DNA from: Gorsachius magnificus
Lineage: Eukaryota; Chordata; Aves; Pelecaniformes; Ardeidae
Assembly: GCA_034008185.1 (NCBI GenBank)
Contig: CM067109.1
Location: 31,156,885-31,220,884, forward strand
Length of the DNA stretch: 64,000 bases
Direction of reading: 5' to 3'
The stretch's first letter is position 1; each line of letters begins with the position of its first letter. Shown here in pieces: positions 22,464 through 36,700 of the stretch. The notes under the pieces were generated by a model. That model worked only from the letters and a program-made list of their open reading frames with translations, searched no databases and was not told the origin of the DNA. The position numbers and the translations under genes are program-made.

Positions 22464-25400
22464 GTTACCCTTTTTCTCTTGTGGAGCCCAATTCAAGACA
22501 CAACTTCAAAACAAACCTAGTGATTTGGGTTAAGGAAATTAAACAGCAAGAGATAAATCTTTTCTTGGCTGCCTATACTGCATTAAGTACCTTAGTGGCT
22601 GGGGCAAGCAAATTATTATGATCCTAATAATGACTTGGGTAATGTGTATTCACTGGGGAGAAATCTTAATTTTAAGACCACAAATCCTCATCAGAACTTT
22701 ATTAGAGGAACAGCAAGTTATTTAATAGGAGTAACTTTAGATATGCTGCTTCTTCGGTCACGTGTGTTATATTGATCAAAAAGAGTTTTTCCAAAACTGT
22801 TTTAAATTATCCAGCCCTGATTATTGATCATCTGCAGGAGTCTGTCATAGACTGCTGAAAATGTGTGGCTTTGCTCTACATAGGTCTTACAGCAGAGAGA
22901 TAAACTAGTGTACACCAATTTTAACATGGAGGGAAACCTGGTTATTTGGCATGAGCAGAGTAGTTATCCAGTGACCTGGTATTTGAAATTTATTTGTTCC
23001 TTCTTGTTCTAAAATTTTTGGCTAATATACATTTATTAGTGATAACTTAGTTTAATACAATATTTTCACAGAAGGACATAAAATAAAGTAGCCAAACTTT
23101 CCAAGCCTTTATAAAAATAGGATTCAATTAGGATTGCTCTACAATAATATGAGAAATTATTGAATTTTGAAGCTTTCTTTCATTTGGGAACAGTATACTG
23201 ACTGTAGATGCAGCTACTTGGTTCGTATTTTCTAACTTGATTTTAGTTTTCAAAGAAAAAAAACCCAGAGTAGGAAAGCTGACTGCTTTAGTTTAGCAAG
23301 GCTTCTTCTCTTCATTAAAGTTTTGTTTAATTCATTGGTCTTGATACTGCATACAAACTTAACTGATGTCATTAAGAACATTACGTTTCTAAAAAAACCA
23401 CTCCCTTTGCCTCCGTGGAGGGGGAATGACTATTTACCCTTTTGAAAAGAAATTATTTGCTTATCTTTGATTGTAAATGACTGGGAAAAGTCCTCTGACT
23501 CAGCACCTTTAAGACAACATTCTTCCTGAAATATCATAAAACAGCCAAAGTACACTCCTGCAATGCAAATGGAAGGTTATTTCACCCTAATATTGATGAC
23601 AATTTACTTCAATGAGCCACTGTGTAGCATGGAATGTATGCTTTTTCTTTTTTTTACCCAAATACCTCAAGTAAATACCCTTAGATCTAGGATAAACAAA
23701 GTTGAGTTTTAGTCTGCCTATAGGTTTCCAGCATTTAATACTTTTTGCTTCACTACCCTGAAGTAATTTCCAAAAAATTCAGAGCTCTACAGATATGGTT
23801 AACTGCTTATCCTGGGCAAATTAAATTAAGCTTCTGGCATATGATGAAAAGTTTGTTTCACCTAATTGAACATCTAATGAGTATGGATGAATTTAAGCTA
23901 CTCGTAGAAATTTTGTTTTTCGAAGCTTTTCTGATTAACATCCATTCAAATGGAGAAAGAAACGCATTGCATTTATATATACATAAACTTTTGAAAGAAA
24001 GCTTAAAATAAGATTCTGATCCCTCCAGAAGGTTTCACCTCAAATTGTTGTGTCCTGTATTGATAACTGTAATTATTACCGAAATATCCTGACCCACTTT
24101 CCCTTTTGATCCACACAATTGCCTCTTCTTATTTCCCTGGGCTTTTCTGTACAATATTGTGTACATTCACTAAAAAGCTATGCTCTTCAGAAGCTTACTA
24201 TTACTCTGATCAAACTTGCATGTCAGTTTTTTCCCTCTAGAACATGCACCTAGAAACTAGCTTTTTTACCATCAAAATGTCAAGCAACCAGGGAAAGGGG
24301 TGGATAAAATTTTGGACTCTTTTGAGATTACTGAAAGCTTTATACCTTTGACCTTGCTCCATTTGATAGTATTCCTCTATGAATTCTTCATCTTAACAGT
24401 ATTGCAAAAGCGTGAGATTGGCACTTTATTCTTTTCTACTCATTATTACACATCAATAAAGCTCTGGAGTCTATCTTGTCTTTTGGGTTAGGATAAAGGA
24501 AGAAATTCTTGTAAAGTAAAAAGTAAAAAAAAATTTATCCTAGAAATCTTCTAATTTTGAGGAAACCCACAGGCTTTTATATGAAGGATTTTAAATTAAG
24601 AGATTATGTCCGAAGAAAGTTCACAGACAGTTTTTCACACCACGCAGCTTGGTCACAGTCCTGTTACTAAGAGCTCATGTGGTTATCTACACTTGTTTCC
24701 TTCAACTTCACATCAAAAAAAAACCCCCTGATTTGACCATGTCTTTTTGAAGCTTGCACTAGCTTTTTTCCTTCAAAACATTTTGTTCTGCCTTCCCCTT
24801 CCTTTTAAATCATTACACTTTGTGATCCTGCCTACATCCAGACCGTAATCCCCTTTTGCAATCACCCTACTGCTTTTGTTTGTTCAGGCTTTTCTTACCA
24901 TTTCCTTTGTCTCAAACTAGGTGTTTTCATTTAATGCTTTTATACTACCATCCATTTATCCTATGCCTACATTGAACTTGAAGATGTGATTAAAGCACAT
25001 GGAGGCATGCCCATGCTAGCCTTAATCTACCTGGTTGTATTATGAGATTATTGCCTTTGGTACAAAACTGCCAGAAATTTGTGTGACCTACTCAAGATGT
25101 GATTCTTCGCTCTGAAATCTATGACTCTACTTCTTCCCTACATTGCCTCCAAAATTTCCTGGTCTAGAGCTAGAATGGATATATATCCCAAAGAGCCAGT
25201 CACCTTAATTCTGGCTGCATAGATAAATGTATAGTACATTTTTAACCCAGAGCAAAGTGTGGTTTATTTCATTGGGATGGCTGTGTTCTTCACCCAGAGA
25301 AGGATTTGTATCTACGTCCTGCTTCCAGGTGATTCCAGATAATGGTTTCATTGACTCAGGATTCTTCCAGTTCTTACAGAAACTTCTGAAAGACCCCTAT

Positions 25401-28400
25401 GTAATTTGTTAATAAAATAAGCTTTTTTCTATTCTCAGACTAAATCAGATTTTACACACTATTCACTGGTGCCCTATGTTTCTTAGCATTTGTTAACTGA
25501 AGCAAGAGCAAGACATAGGTAGGAAACAAACCACTACTGGGCTGAAAAACTGGTTCTTTGCTGTGATGAGCTTTATAGACAGCAAGTTGCACTTCACCTT
25601 CTCCCGGTTACTCGTATGGTCTTCGGCACGGGAATATTTTCACAAAGAAGTGAAAATAATACTGTAGGCAACAGATTTTTTTTAGGTAATCTTGATAAAG
25701 TATATTTGCTTTACTACAGAGGACCATTTTTTCCTGTGGCACTAATGTGGGCTATCACTTGACCTGGCCTCTTTAGTTACAGGAAAATTCTAAAAATTCA
25801 ACACCATTCATCTAAGGCTAGAATAAAACGTTCTTAGATTTTCTTAGGACTTTCCATCCCTAAAGGCCTTCATTTATCCTTTTGCACAAATTATTCCGTA
25901 ACACTTTAGGAATCTTTGTCCCTGTATTAAACCAAATAATAATAAAAAATGAAAACACACCTTCTTCTCCTCTCCAGCTTGCAACATAGCCCAGGAATAA
26001 TCTTTTACAGCTGCCCATGCTAAAAGGCATAATGCTTCTTTGTAGTCTCTCCCAGAGCAGTACCTCAGTCTGTGATAATTCAAGTTCATGGGTTTGTTTT
26101 ATTTTTACTAAACATGTTATCAGTATTGTATTTGGACTTTTTTCCACTATATTTCTCTTAAATGCCAAAAGGGCTGCAGCTGGTCCCGAGTGCCTTGTAC
26201 CATTCCTGATGTTCTCAATTAAAATAGTTACAATAAAGACATACCATGGACTAGGAAAAATTTTCAGAGATGAAAATGAACTCCAAGAGGAGTAGTTGGG
26301 AACCACTTATGTAAAGAATGTTTTTGTTCTCATTTATTTTAAGATCCCTTGCCAGCCTGTATAGATGGAAAAAAAAAATACTCTCCATTTTTTTGTCAGG
26401 GGAAGGAATAGGGAAGGGTAAGAGTTCCAGTCTCCGAGTCCCCTGCTGGGAATAATAATTGAGATTTTTGTTCCACTTCTGGTAATGCTTGCTCCTATAA
26501 AGACTTAAAGCATTTTGTATTCAGAGAGTTTGTCTGCACTTATGATGCTTCGTTTCTGTTTGCTTGCCTCACACACAGACCAATGGTCTTCAGTTTTGAG
26601 CAGCAGTTTTCACACTGCTGAAAAGAGGGTTATGTTAATACCCCCTTTGGAGTCATCTATAGACAACTGAAATTGTTCTTCCTCGTATTGTTCCTGACCG
26701 CTGCTGTTTCCTCAATTAACTCCTTCAGCTTTTTTTATTTTGTGTTAAGGTTTTCATTCAATGGCCACAGGACATCATCCCAGACTAGCATTTGCAGGTT
26801 CCTGTGTTGAGCAGCTAGATTAGATTAGGCACACTTCTTATGAAGTATATTGTTCCATGGGATCTTTGCTGGAGCAAAAGTTTTACTGATGGCAACAACC
26901 ATACTCTGTGTTATTCCTAGACTTTCTTCTTTGGGGGGTGATTTTTGTCTCAGGTATGCTTTTTTATAGAATTGCCTGTGTAATACCCATGCCTGTTTTT
27001 GTTATTAATACTAATAAGTACCACTTCTGGCCATGCACTCTTTTGTACATCAGTGTCCAGCTTAGCTTAAATGCATTTAATAACCCACTTCATTGCAGGC
27101 TTTTACAGAGAGTTTGACTGTGGTGTTATTGGCACCTTTGCCAATTTTGGGCATATTATGCAAGCTCTTACAAACTCCTGTAAAATGACATAATTAAATT
27201 TCTTGCAACATTTATATGGGTGTTGAGCATTGTCTTGCCTCCAACATCCTCCTGAGCTATTGTTTGAGCTCTCCAGTCCTGATCTCTGTGATTCTAAATT
27301 AGGCCTATTTGCATCAGATGTTTCAATTTTCTTTCACTTTTTTAACCATGATTGTTGCTTTGGAATGTGGTCCATATTTTATAAACTTAATTCTGGTCTG
27401 GACCAGCTATCTTCCCATTTGATTTAACTGCTATGCCCGTCAAGTGTATCAGAATTAGTCGTTTGGTAGAAATATGGCAAGGTTTTTTCTATCTTTTGAT
27501 TCTTGCAGAGTGCAACACTGGTAAAATTTCTTCACCCTCCCTCCATCCATACATTTTTTTGGTCATTGACCACTTCAGCCTCTCATTCAGGCAGTTTTCT
27601 TAGCTCCTTTTTAATTCAGTACCTTGTGGAATTCAGCAGCTGCCCCTGCTTCTAGCACTTTATCCTCTGTTGGCTAAGCTTCATGTCTAAAGCCAAGATG
27701 AAAAATTCTGCAACCAAACTGCCCCCAGTTATGCATACAGCCAGTTCCCTTGCTGTGGTAGAAACTTTGTAACTTTGAAATGGGTAGTGAAGCACAAGCT
27801 ACCATCTTCAGGCTGTGATTTCCACCAGTGCTACCTGTGTCTCAGTGCTGTGCCCTAAAAGTTTCAGAAATGTCTCAGGTTTCTCTGCCTCTGGGTGCAG
27901 CATAGAAGTATCTCACCTGGGACATCAGCAACCCACATAAACCCATTCATGTGGAGAAAATATGTCGGGGAAAGGACCCTGGCAGCACTCTGGACTTGCT
28001 TTTGATGCCTGTTACCCCCACAGCTCCTTCACTGTGTCAGATGCTGTCCCAGAATGATTTATGCATGTTGTCACGAAGATCCCAGTGAAGACCCAGAGGA
28101 ATCTTGGTTTCTCATGCAGGGCCCTCGGAGTAGCAAAGTAACTAGAGCAGTTCCAAATTTCTTCCTTCTAGCTGAGTGAGAGCAAGCTTAGGAGGGAGCG
28201 GTGAACTGCTCATAAGGGTGGAAGAGTCGTAACAGAACCAAGGCTTCAGACCAAACCCACAATATCTGTTGCATTGCTTACTGACTCCCTGCATTGGTAT
28301 ACCTTCATCTGTCTCCTGTTTCCATCTTCTTCACCATTACCATTTATTACATTAACCTCCTCTCAGCCACCAGCACTGCTTTGCAAGCCACATGTAGCCT

Positions 28401-31400
28401 GCAAATACTCTAATGAGCAACTACATTTCTAAGATTTCCCTCAGGTGAAGTAGTGAATGCTTGCACAGCATCACTGTGCTCAGTAGGTTCAGTCTTTTCA
28501 GCTGGCTAATTCCCTCACCCAAAGCAAGGTAATTGTGAGACTGGAAGAGCTAGTCTCCTTCTCATTTGTCAGAAAGAGAATATTTGATCACTTCAGCATT
28601 CTGGATTGCATCAAGCTAGTGCTTTATCAACTGTATCAGCAAATTGTCTTGTATCTCTTAATGTCTTCCATTTTTTTTTTCCATACATTTCTCTGCAGAG
28701 CATGGTATCTTTGGTATCTTCTTTGGTTTTGGAAACCTAATAAAAACAACCATGTGATTATATAATAACAAAACCCAAATTATCTGCTTCATTTCATACT
28801 GGAAGCTGGTAGGTAGGAAAACAATCATATTTTATCTAGATTGCTGAATCTGAGTAAAGAAATATTCTTCCTCAAGAGGTCTTGTTAACTGTATTTCTGT
28901 CTCATCATTTCAAATGCTTGTAGAAATAAAAAGATAGCTAATATTTTTTCTCTAGAATGAGTCATTGCATTCATATACTAACAGAGATCCCAGGAAGATT
29001 CTCCCTTTAAAAGGTATGAGACAAGTTCTTTTGTTACTTTCAGATCATTGCTTAAATGTCAAGCTAATATCAGTGAAATTTGTCTGAGTATACCACAATA
29101 CCTTTTTAAATCACACTTATTTTTGGAGTTAGAAAGCCACTAACGTTTCTCTGCTAGGCTAGATTTAGGTTCAGATTTAGTGGACAATATATCTGATCTT
29201 ATAATATAGTCTAGTCTGTAAGAATTATTTAGATTTTTCATCAAGATTCTCTGTAAGAATCTAATAAAACCTTGTGCAAATACACTATTTCATGTAAAAC
29301 ATCTCCACTTTAAAAATAATTTTTCCACCTTCTTCCTCAAAATGTTGGTAAATTTTTTAAGAGTTAGGATTCTAATTTTAAAATGACATTCTGTGAGTTG
29401 GAACAGAACCTAAACTTCTTTTCTGTTGAAACTGTAGAAGAAATTTTTGAATATGTGAACACATGGATTATAAATCTTAAAAAAAAATATTCTAGATGAA
29501 TGAGTGCTATAATACTCAGAGCATCTGGTATGACATTTTACTGGCCTCTTTATGAAATACAGTATGGCTAACCCTTAATCAAAATTGATCATTCTTTCTG
29601 TGAACTAAGATGCAATTCATATAGCCTGAAAAGCCTCCTACACATTCCTCCTACAAAATGTTCAGTTTAGATGAAGGCCTCCAGCTTTCAAGACACTATT
29701 TTCAGCACAAACTGCACAACTACTAAGCTGAGGAGGCTCTGTCATGACATTGCTTATAACTACATCTCTACGTATTTATACATATGTGCACAGAGAAAGA
29801 GATTTTTTTTTGTGTGTTTAGTTTCTAGCAGAAAGCTATTCATTATTCCCTGAATTTCAGACTGGGAGTTGCAGTTCTTTATTAAATGAATGACAAAAAT
29901 GTGAATGATGCTGAACAGAAACATTAATATAAAGACTAATCAGTTCCCTTTTTTGTATGACTTCCATTTCAAGGTCTTCCCTTCTTCAATTAGTCTCCAT
30001 GAATTGATAGTTTAATGCATAACTAATCTTGAACTTGTTCTTCTCTTGCTGATGGGAAAACTAAAGTTAATTTTGTTGAAGTCATGGTGCTTATAATGCA
30101 CATTTATCAAATGGTGATATTTTCAAAATCTGTATGGCAGCTGTTCTGTTTCTCCTCAGCAGTACACAGAAGTCAGTTTTATTTATAAACATGCAGATTT
30201 CTACCCTGTTTCCTGCAAATAAAGAAAACCAAACAAACATTTTTTCCATCCATACAGAATTTTTCCCTCATGGTGGTAGGAATTATTCTCATGTGCTGCA
30301 TTACAATGGGTTAAAACATAATATTGCTTAGGTTGGAAGGTCTAAGCTGCTGGCAAAAAGGGATAGAAAACCAACAACAAAGGATTATTTCTCTTTAAAA
30401 GGCACACAAAAATAATAGATGTAAAGGTCTGTGATATGTTTATTTGTTACAGCAGTTATATTTTAACCAAGTAAAACAATATTTATGCCATACAATTACT
30501 TGAAATTAATCTGAAGCTCACTTCCAAGCCTTTTGGGAGTACATGACCAAACTGACCCTTTGTTAGTCCCTTATTCCAAGATTTACATTTTTCCAAGAGA
30601 ATTTTGCTGTATAAAGCACTGGTGAGAACTACATTCTCATCCAGAATATAGTTGCAGCTTTTGCATTTACCTTCCACTGATTTGCAACAGATCTCTTTTA
30701 AAAGGGTTATCCAACACAAAATCTCCTGTTATGTCTCACGGAATGCTAAAGCAAAATGAATGGATAAGGGTGAAAGTAATTATATAAACAGTATCAAATC
30801 CTCACTACAAAATCAACTGCATAGAGGCTGTGAATCCTTATCTATGGCACAGATGTAGAGTGCTGACCATTTGTAGAGATATAACATAGCTGCTAAGACA
30901 GCAACTAAGAAATAGCATGAATTCAGACTTATTGCACTGATTTTGCAAGGATTTTTTTTTCCACAGTTGTGCACTATCCAAATCCCTTCAAGCCTGCTAG
31001 AGTCACTTCAGTCATTCGTACCATATTTTTTGCATGCACATATGCCATGGGTTTGTTTCACTGGATGATGTGGAGATGGAATCTGCCTCCCTCTCCTGTG
31101 GCCAGCCTTGTTTTGTGCCCCAAGGTATAGCAGAGCATCATGTGCCAGCAGGAGGATGGAAGAGATTCAATTCTGTTCACTCAAGTTTACCCACAAAATT
31201 ATTCAAATGATCAGAGCCTTGAGCTTTTGAATTCCCAATCTCTAATCTTGACTACATTGTGGCAAGCAGATAATTTCATTAACTATAATGAACCATGTTA
31301 AGCTAATTTCATCTCATTTAAATAATAGGGCTGTGACATTTTGCTTTTCTGTTTTTTACTTTAATAGCTAGTTTTTTTCTTAGCAGTTACTAACAGGTAA

Positions 31401-31598
31401 TATTAAGTTTAGCTAAATCCCTTGACATACGCACTCAAGCATCATAGAAGTCTTGTGACTTAGCATACCACAAAGAAGGTTTTATTGTCATTTGGAGACA
31501 GAAAAATACATATAGATATCTAAACATATATAATTTGTGATGTTAAACAGCCTGAAAGTACACAACATTAATGAGCACTGGTAATTAATATACGAACT
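22464..31598. other. Nine kilobases of anonymous sequence
   Basis: No recognised gene or mobile element. The longest frame (minus, 25860-26306, 148 codons) has no domain, overlaps a 92-codon frame on the other strand and is of a length expected by chance. Short homopolymer runs are scattered. Old, unrecognisably decayed repeats may well be present. Confidence 0.45.
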
Positions 31599-31599
31599 T

Positions 31600-31785
31600 A
31601 AAAAATGGTTGAGGAACTGCCTGAAAGGGAGATGGCATGGAACTCTGCTGAAAAAAGAACTACTGGGATGGAGAAAGGCAATTCAAGTACTGGGTTTAGT
31701 ACTGATGGTATTTAAATATTTTCATCAATGACCTTGGCAAACAAGGTAGAAGTATGCTAATGCAATGTGCCAGTGCCATGTATTC
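31600..31785 (+). mobile_element. Ancient CR1-type LINE relic (RT between motifs B and C)
   Basis: Around 31,690-31,780 the plus strand reads GTACTGGGTTTAGTACTG, then TATTTTCATCAATGACCTTGG, then GGTAGAAGTATGCTAATG, in the order and spacing of CR1 RT just before the F-x-D-D motif (VLG-LV, then IFINDLG after a one-base shift, then a GRSMLM piece). At least one inserted base breaks the frame. The flanks are too decayed to define ends. Its age class resembles the 2,990 relic. Confidence 0.55.
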
Positions 31786-33239
31786 CTGTTTTATCAGGAC
31801 ATGGCTACAGTCCAGCTACAATATAAAAAAGGCCATATGGATTTCTTTTCATTACATGATAAGCTGCTGTTGCCAAAGCAATTTGGCTTTTGGTCCACTC
31901 TATGCCACTGTTCTTCCCAAGCCTCCTCACATGTCAAAAGGGAGCAGGACCCAACCCTGATGACTGTTTGGGGGAGGCTGGTGAATATTCTAGGAAGGCT
32001 GCAGGCTTTTCCCTATCATTCACTATCCCAAGGCCCTCTTGGTGTCCTCATCTTGACATGACCAGATATGTGTATTGTGTGGATAAGTTACTTAGTTATC
32101 CCTGGTTACATACCAGACACACACTGAGTCAGGGAATGGGAGCATACATATATTTCAGGCCACATGGGAAGAAAGAGCACTGATGTCCTATCTCATGACC
32201 TACAGGCAGGTTAGGGAAAGACAGTCATGCTAAGGCAAAGAATAGGGAAGAAATCCTGTGTATGCAGTCTTAACTGCCTCTGTTGTCCAAAGCTATGTAA
32301 GTCAAACTACCTAGTAAGGCACTTGGGGAAGCAAAATGTGAATTACCCAAATGTCCTACTTAGGAATGTTCTTGATATATGAAAAATGTCCTTGGATCAA
32401 TATAACTTTTGGACTGTCTTTCTATTGACTTCTATTTAAACACAAAGTAATTGTATAGGATACAGCTCAAGTTTCTATTGGAACAACTTTTTTTTTGAGT
32501 CAGTCAGCTTTCTATGTACATAGTTTAATAAGGTTTTCCTTTTGATATAGGAGTCTGACAAAGAACAAGAACAACATGTGGGTCTGCAATAATGTGTTCT
32601 AAGGCTATGTACCTTTCATGTGCTTTTCAAGTATTCCAGCCTCACAGAAAACGTAACTTTCTTCTTTCTATTTCTAAACTCATAGGAGGTCAAACCTGGA
32701 TGATCTCTGAGGACCCAAGAAAAACATATTCCCTAGTTTTTGAGATTATTTGTTTTCAAGTTTACAACAAGTTTAAAATTAAGAATAGTCAAAAACAGGA
32801 AGGAAAAGAGTGTCACTCCTTTTTTCCCAATAAAGTTCTATAGGTAGAAAAACCCTTTTGGAGAGTATGTGGTATAACAAACAGTGGTCAATATATTATC
32901 TTTAAGAAGAGAAGAATATTACTACAGAAAATAATCCTTACCCTGCTTTACTCTCCTGACTTCCAACAATTAATAGTTTAGGGATTTTCAGAACTGCATG
33001 TTGTACCTGGTTTCTTGGTTTTAGCAGCCATTGGAAGTCCTATCTTGTCTGAATTTTTCTAACCTCTTTTTGAATCTAGTTGCCTCTTGGTTTTCCACAA
33101 GACATACTGTCTTTTTTTAGTTTATATTTGTTACTCAATTGCTTCATTCTGTCTTAACTAGTTCTTACGAGGTAAAAAGCTAGTAATTTCCTATCAATCA
33201 ACTGTATCCACACACATCTATAGTTTCATAATTTTATAA
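31786..33239. other. Anonymous sequence
   Basis: The patch 31,860-32,200 has three overlapping plus-strand frames of 68-98 codons without recognisable features. Nothing else is seen. Confidence 0.4.
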
Positions 33240-33725
33240 ATGTCTTTCAGTTTTGCCATTTCATAAGTTTTTATTCTGTGTTGAGGAGTCCCAGCTTTTT
33301 ACTCTTTCCTCACATGAGAGCCACTCTAATCATCCATTACTTCTTCTAGTTCTACTATATCCTTTAAAGATGAATAATTAGAACTGCAGGTGATATTCAA
33401 AACAAGGATAACTCTTGTGCAAAGTCACAACAATATTTTCTGATTGGTTTTGTTGTTTTTTTTCTCTCAACTCTCCTTCAAACAATAAAGCCCAGCATTC
33501 TGTTTTCCTTCTTGCCTGCCGCTGAACACTGGAACTGACATTTTCAGAGAACTGTATGCAGTGCCTCCTCGATCTCTTTCCTCAGTAACAGCTCATTTAG
33601 AGCCCATAATTTTCTATGTATATAACTTCCCACATGCACTTACCCATTCTGAAATTCATCTCCCAGTCCAGTTCTCCTGTTTCTGGTATATACATTGCAA
33701 AGCCTAATCCTGAGTAGTAGATGTG
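33240..33725 (-). mobile_element. Ancient CR1/L3-type LINE relic (minus strand)
   Basis: On the plus strand the order is GAGGAGTCCCAGCTTTTT, ACATGAGAGCC, TTCTAGTTCTACTATATCC, AGAACTGCAGGTGATATTC, GACATTTTCAGAGAACTGTA, CTCGATCTCTTTCC, AACAGCTCATTTAGAGCCC and AAATTCATCTCCCAGTCCAG. I recognise this series as the reverse complement of an old, widespread amniote CR1-like 3' region. It is diverged and fragmentary; the exact ends are uncertain. Whether to call it CR1 or L3 needs a library search. Confidence 0.6.
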
Positions 33726-36700
33726 GTGCCAAAAGAATATAAAAGCATAAGAATTATATGTCCAAAATGAAGGACATATTTCTGACTAAAGGTATTTACA
33801 TGCCCATAGGGAAGATGTGTTTAAGGGAAGATGCTGAAGTATCAAGTCTACAAACACTGTTGGAAAGTTAGTTAAAAGTCTGGACAAAGCGTTACAGCAA
33901 ATGCCAGAATTATATCACAGAAAATACTCTAGTCTCTAAGACACCCAAAGACTATGAAAATATTAACAGGAATTCAATCTTCATGCAGACCTGAAGCTAC
34001 TGAAAGAGGAGAACATTCAAGTCAGAAAGATTTGATACCAAAGAAATACCACCAAATCAGAAAAATGAGGGATGTTTTCCACTATCCTTCACAACGTGTA
34101 TTTCTTCTGATAATTTTTTTCACCCAAGAAACACAGAGAAGACATTTTTCTCTCTCTAATAGATAGCACATGCCCATTATATCACACTCATCTCACTATG
34201 GATAGGTGCAGAGATCTGGAAGGCCTAAAATAAAATTTATAATTGACAAACCCCACCTTTCTTTATAGATAGAAATTTAAGACAATTCAGAGAATTGGCA
34301 CATTGTCTCCTTATATCACAAGAGCTAGTTGAAATGGAAATTAAAATCTTTCAAACAGATTAGAATCAGAAGATATCAATTAAATCAAACTTTTAATTTG
34401 CATACACAGTAGTAAGTATATCATCATAGCAAACAATAATTTTGTATTCTCTCTGTTGGTCATGTGACACAAATACTGACATGAATTATATAGCAAGCCA
34501 TTGGGAAAACTAATGAATGTTTCATATGATAAATAAGGTATTACCCTCTCTTTCCTTTCAAATCTTTTCCTAAGACTCATTACTATCTAGATGCCTACAA
34601 AAACATTAGCAGATATATTTTGCTAGGTTATAGATCAATCATAGACAAGTACTATTGCTATTTATGAATTTAAAAAGATGAACTCAGAAATACCTAGTCA
34701 TGAATCTAACAGAAATAGAACTGCCTTCTAATAATTTATGAATATGACTAATCTGGTGCTGGGGTATTTTCTTTTTGAAGATACAGGTTCCAGTCTAATG
34801 GCAAATAGGACAGAGACACAGAGGCTGGAAGAAGAAGGAAAAAAAAATAGGAAAAAGAAATCAAAATAACTTCTTCACATTTCATTAGCAATAAAGAGTT
34901 AAAAGAAAACCCTATGAAATGGAAAGACCAATGATATAATAGATCAGAAAGACTACAATTCTTTTTTGTTTTTTAAAGAAGAGGTTAGCTGCTGTGATAG
35001 CTTTTATAACAGACTAGACAAATGCACAGACACCTATTGGAACATCTGAAGATGAAAAGCCTTCCAGGGAATATGAGGATAGATATATATACAACAGTCT
35101 CTCTTTTAAAGTCTTTATGCTTTGTTCTTACCATTAAAATAAACCATGCATTGTATTTGTGTCCATTTTTATATATTTGTGCTATGGGTACAAGTGTACT
35201 GACATTGTTAAGCAGAGACTTTTACACTCTTATCCATCCTGGAGCAGTCCAAGCCTCCTGCTCTCATTTTCAATTTATATAGAAATATAAATGGGTAGAT
35301 CTCTCCCAATCAATTCCTCTCAGTCCAAGAATCTGGAGCCAGGACTGTGAGGGAGAAAGACAGAAAGGTAGACTATGGATGTACATATTGGAAACAACTC
35401 TAAGAAAAGAACAGTGATTCTTACGTAACCAAAAGTAACCTCGTTTTTTTTTCTTTTACTTTGAGTGATCGTCTCTGAATGTTCTCATTGGGGAAGAGTC
35501 CCAAAATCTCCTGGGTAGATTAGTCATGACTTACTGTTTTTATAAACCCATTTGTTAGGAGCTATTGGTTGCTCTCATTCTCCAAAAAGTGTTATGTGGG
35601 GAGCTTTTGTGGCAAAAAATAAGCACATGTTCATGCTATCCAGCATCTCTTCAAAAGCTTGGTCTTACTGTTGAGCTTATCTGTTATAAAAGGCTGGTGC
35701 CAAGTATGAAATTGTGCAAAAAAAAAGTCAAGAAACGGCATTTAAAAATTAGGAAAACCTGAAGAAAGAAAATAAATTGTGGCATCAGTTTTAATACTGA
35801 TGATAGTTTCAAACAAGCAGTTAAGGAGAACTGAAGGATGTCACAGTGCAAGGGGACACCTTTAAATTATGTATAATCTGTAGAATAAAGAAGATCAGCC
35901 ATCTAAGCAGCTGATACCAGGCTGATACATATCAGCCCACTTTTGGGTGTTAGTCATGCCCCAAAAAGTCAGGATCAAATGTGTTCAGTAACAATAATAA
36001 AGAATGACACTTGAAGGGGTTATTGACCTTGTAGTGCATTAAAGAATTTACTTTTTACTACAACTCAAGCTGACTGTCAAATCAGACAGCAAGAGTAAAT
36101 GATGAGCCCTAGGCATTTCTGGGTGAAACCCCTTCAGCATGAGATTAGCCATATTCTGTCACTTTTACATATGGGGAAAACCCAAAACACCAGCCAAGGT
36201 AATTCTTAGGTAACTGCAAATTATCTATTATGTATCTTAATATCCCATTATCAGTTTCTGTCATCATCCCAGAAGCAGACATTCAGGAACTTATAACACA
36301 AACATTTTTACTACATTAACTGGCTAATCTACAGCCTTTTGGAACTGGGTACTTTCCTAAATTGCACAGTTGGTAAACAAGTGCAAATCACAACATTCCA
36401 TGACAGACCAGCTAAAGTTACAGTAACTCTAAATGATAACCAAGGGATGCTTGGGCTGCTGAAGAACATGGTCTAGTGGTAAATAACATGCAAGTATAAT
36501 ACGTGCATACGTTTTCTTTTTAGCTTACATTCATTTTCCAATGTATACGTTACTTGCTATGCTCCTCCTTCACGATCCTGCTGGCCAGTGCAAATTGTCA
36601 TAGAGCAGAGTTTTTAATAATATCTTAATATTAAATAAAAACCTTCCTGAGAGTCATATGACAAGCTTCTATTTCCAACCCAGCTCACATAATTTTTCAT

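Noticed and set aside
25860..26306. 148-codon minus-strand frame as a gene
   Set aside because: Open frames overlap it on both strands, no domain is seen, and one such frame is expected by chance in an AT-rich 64 kb.
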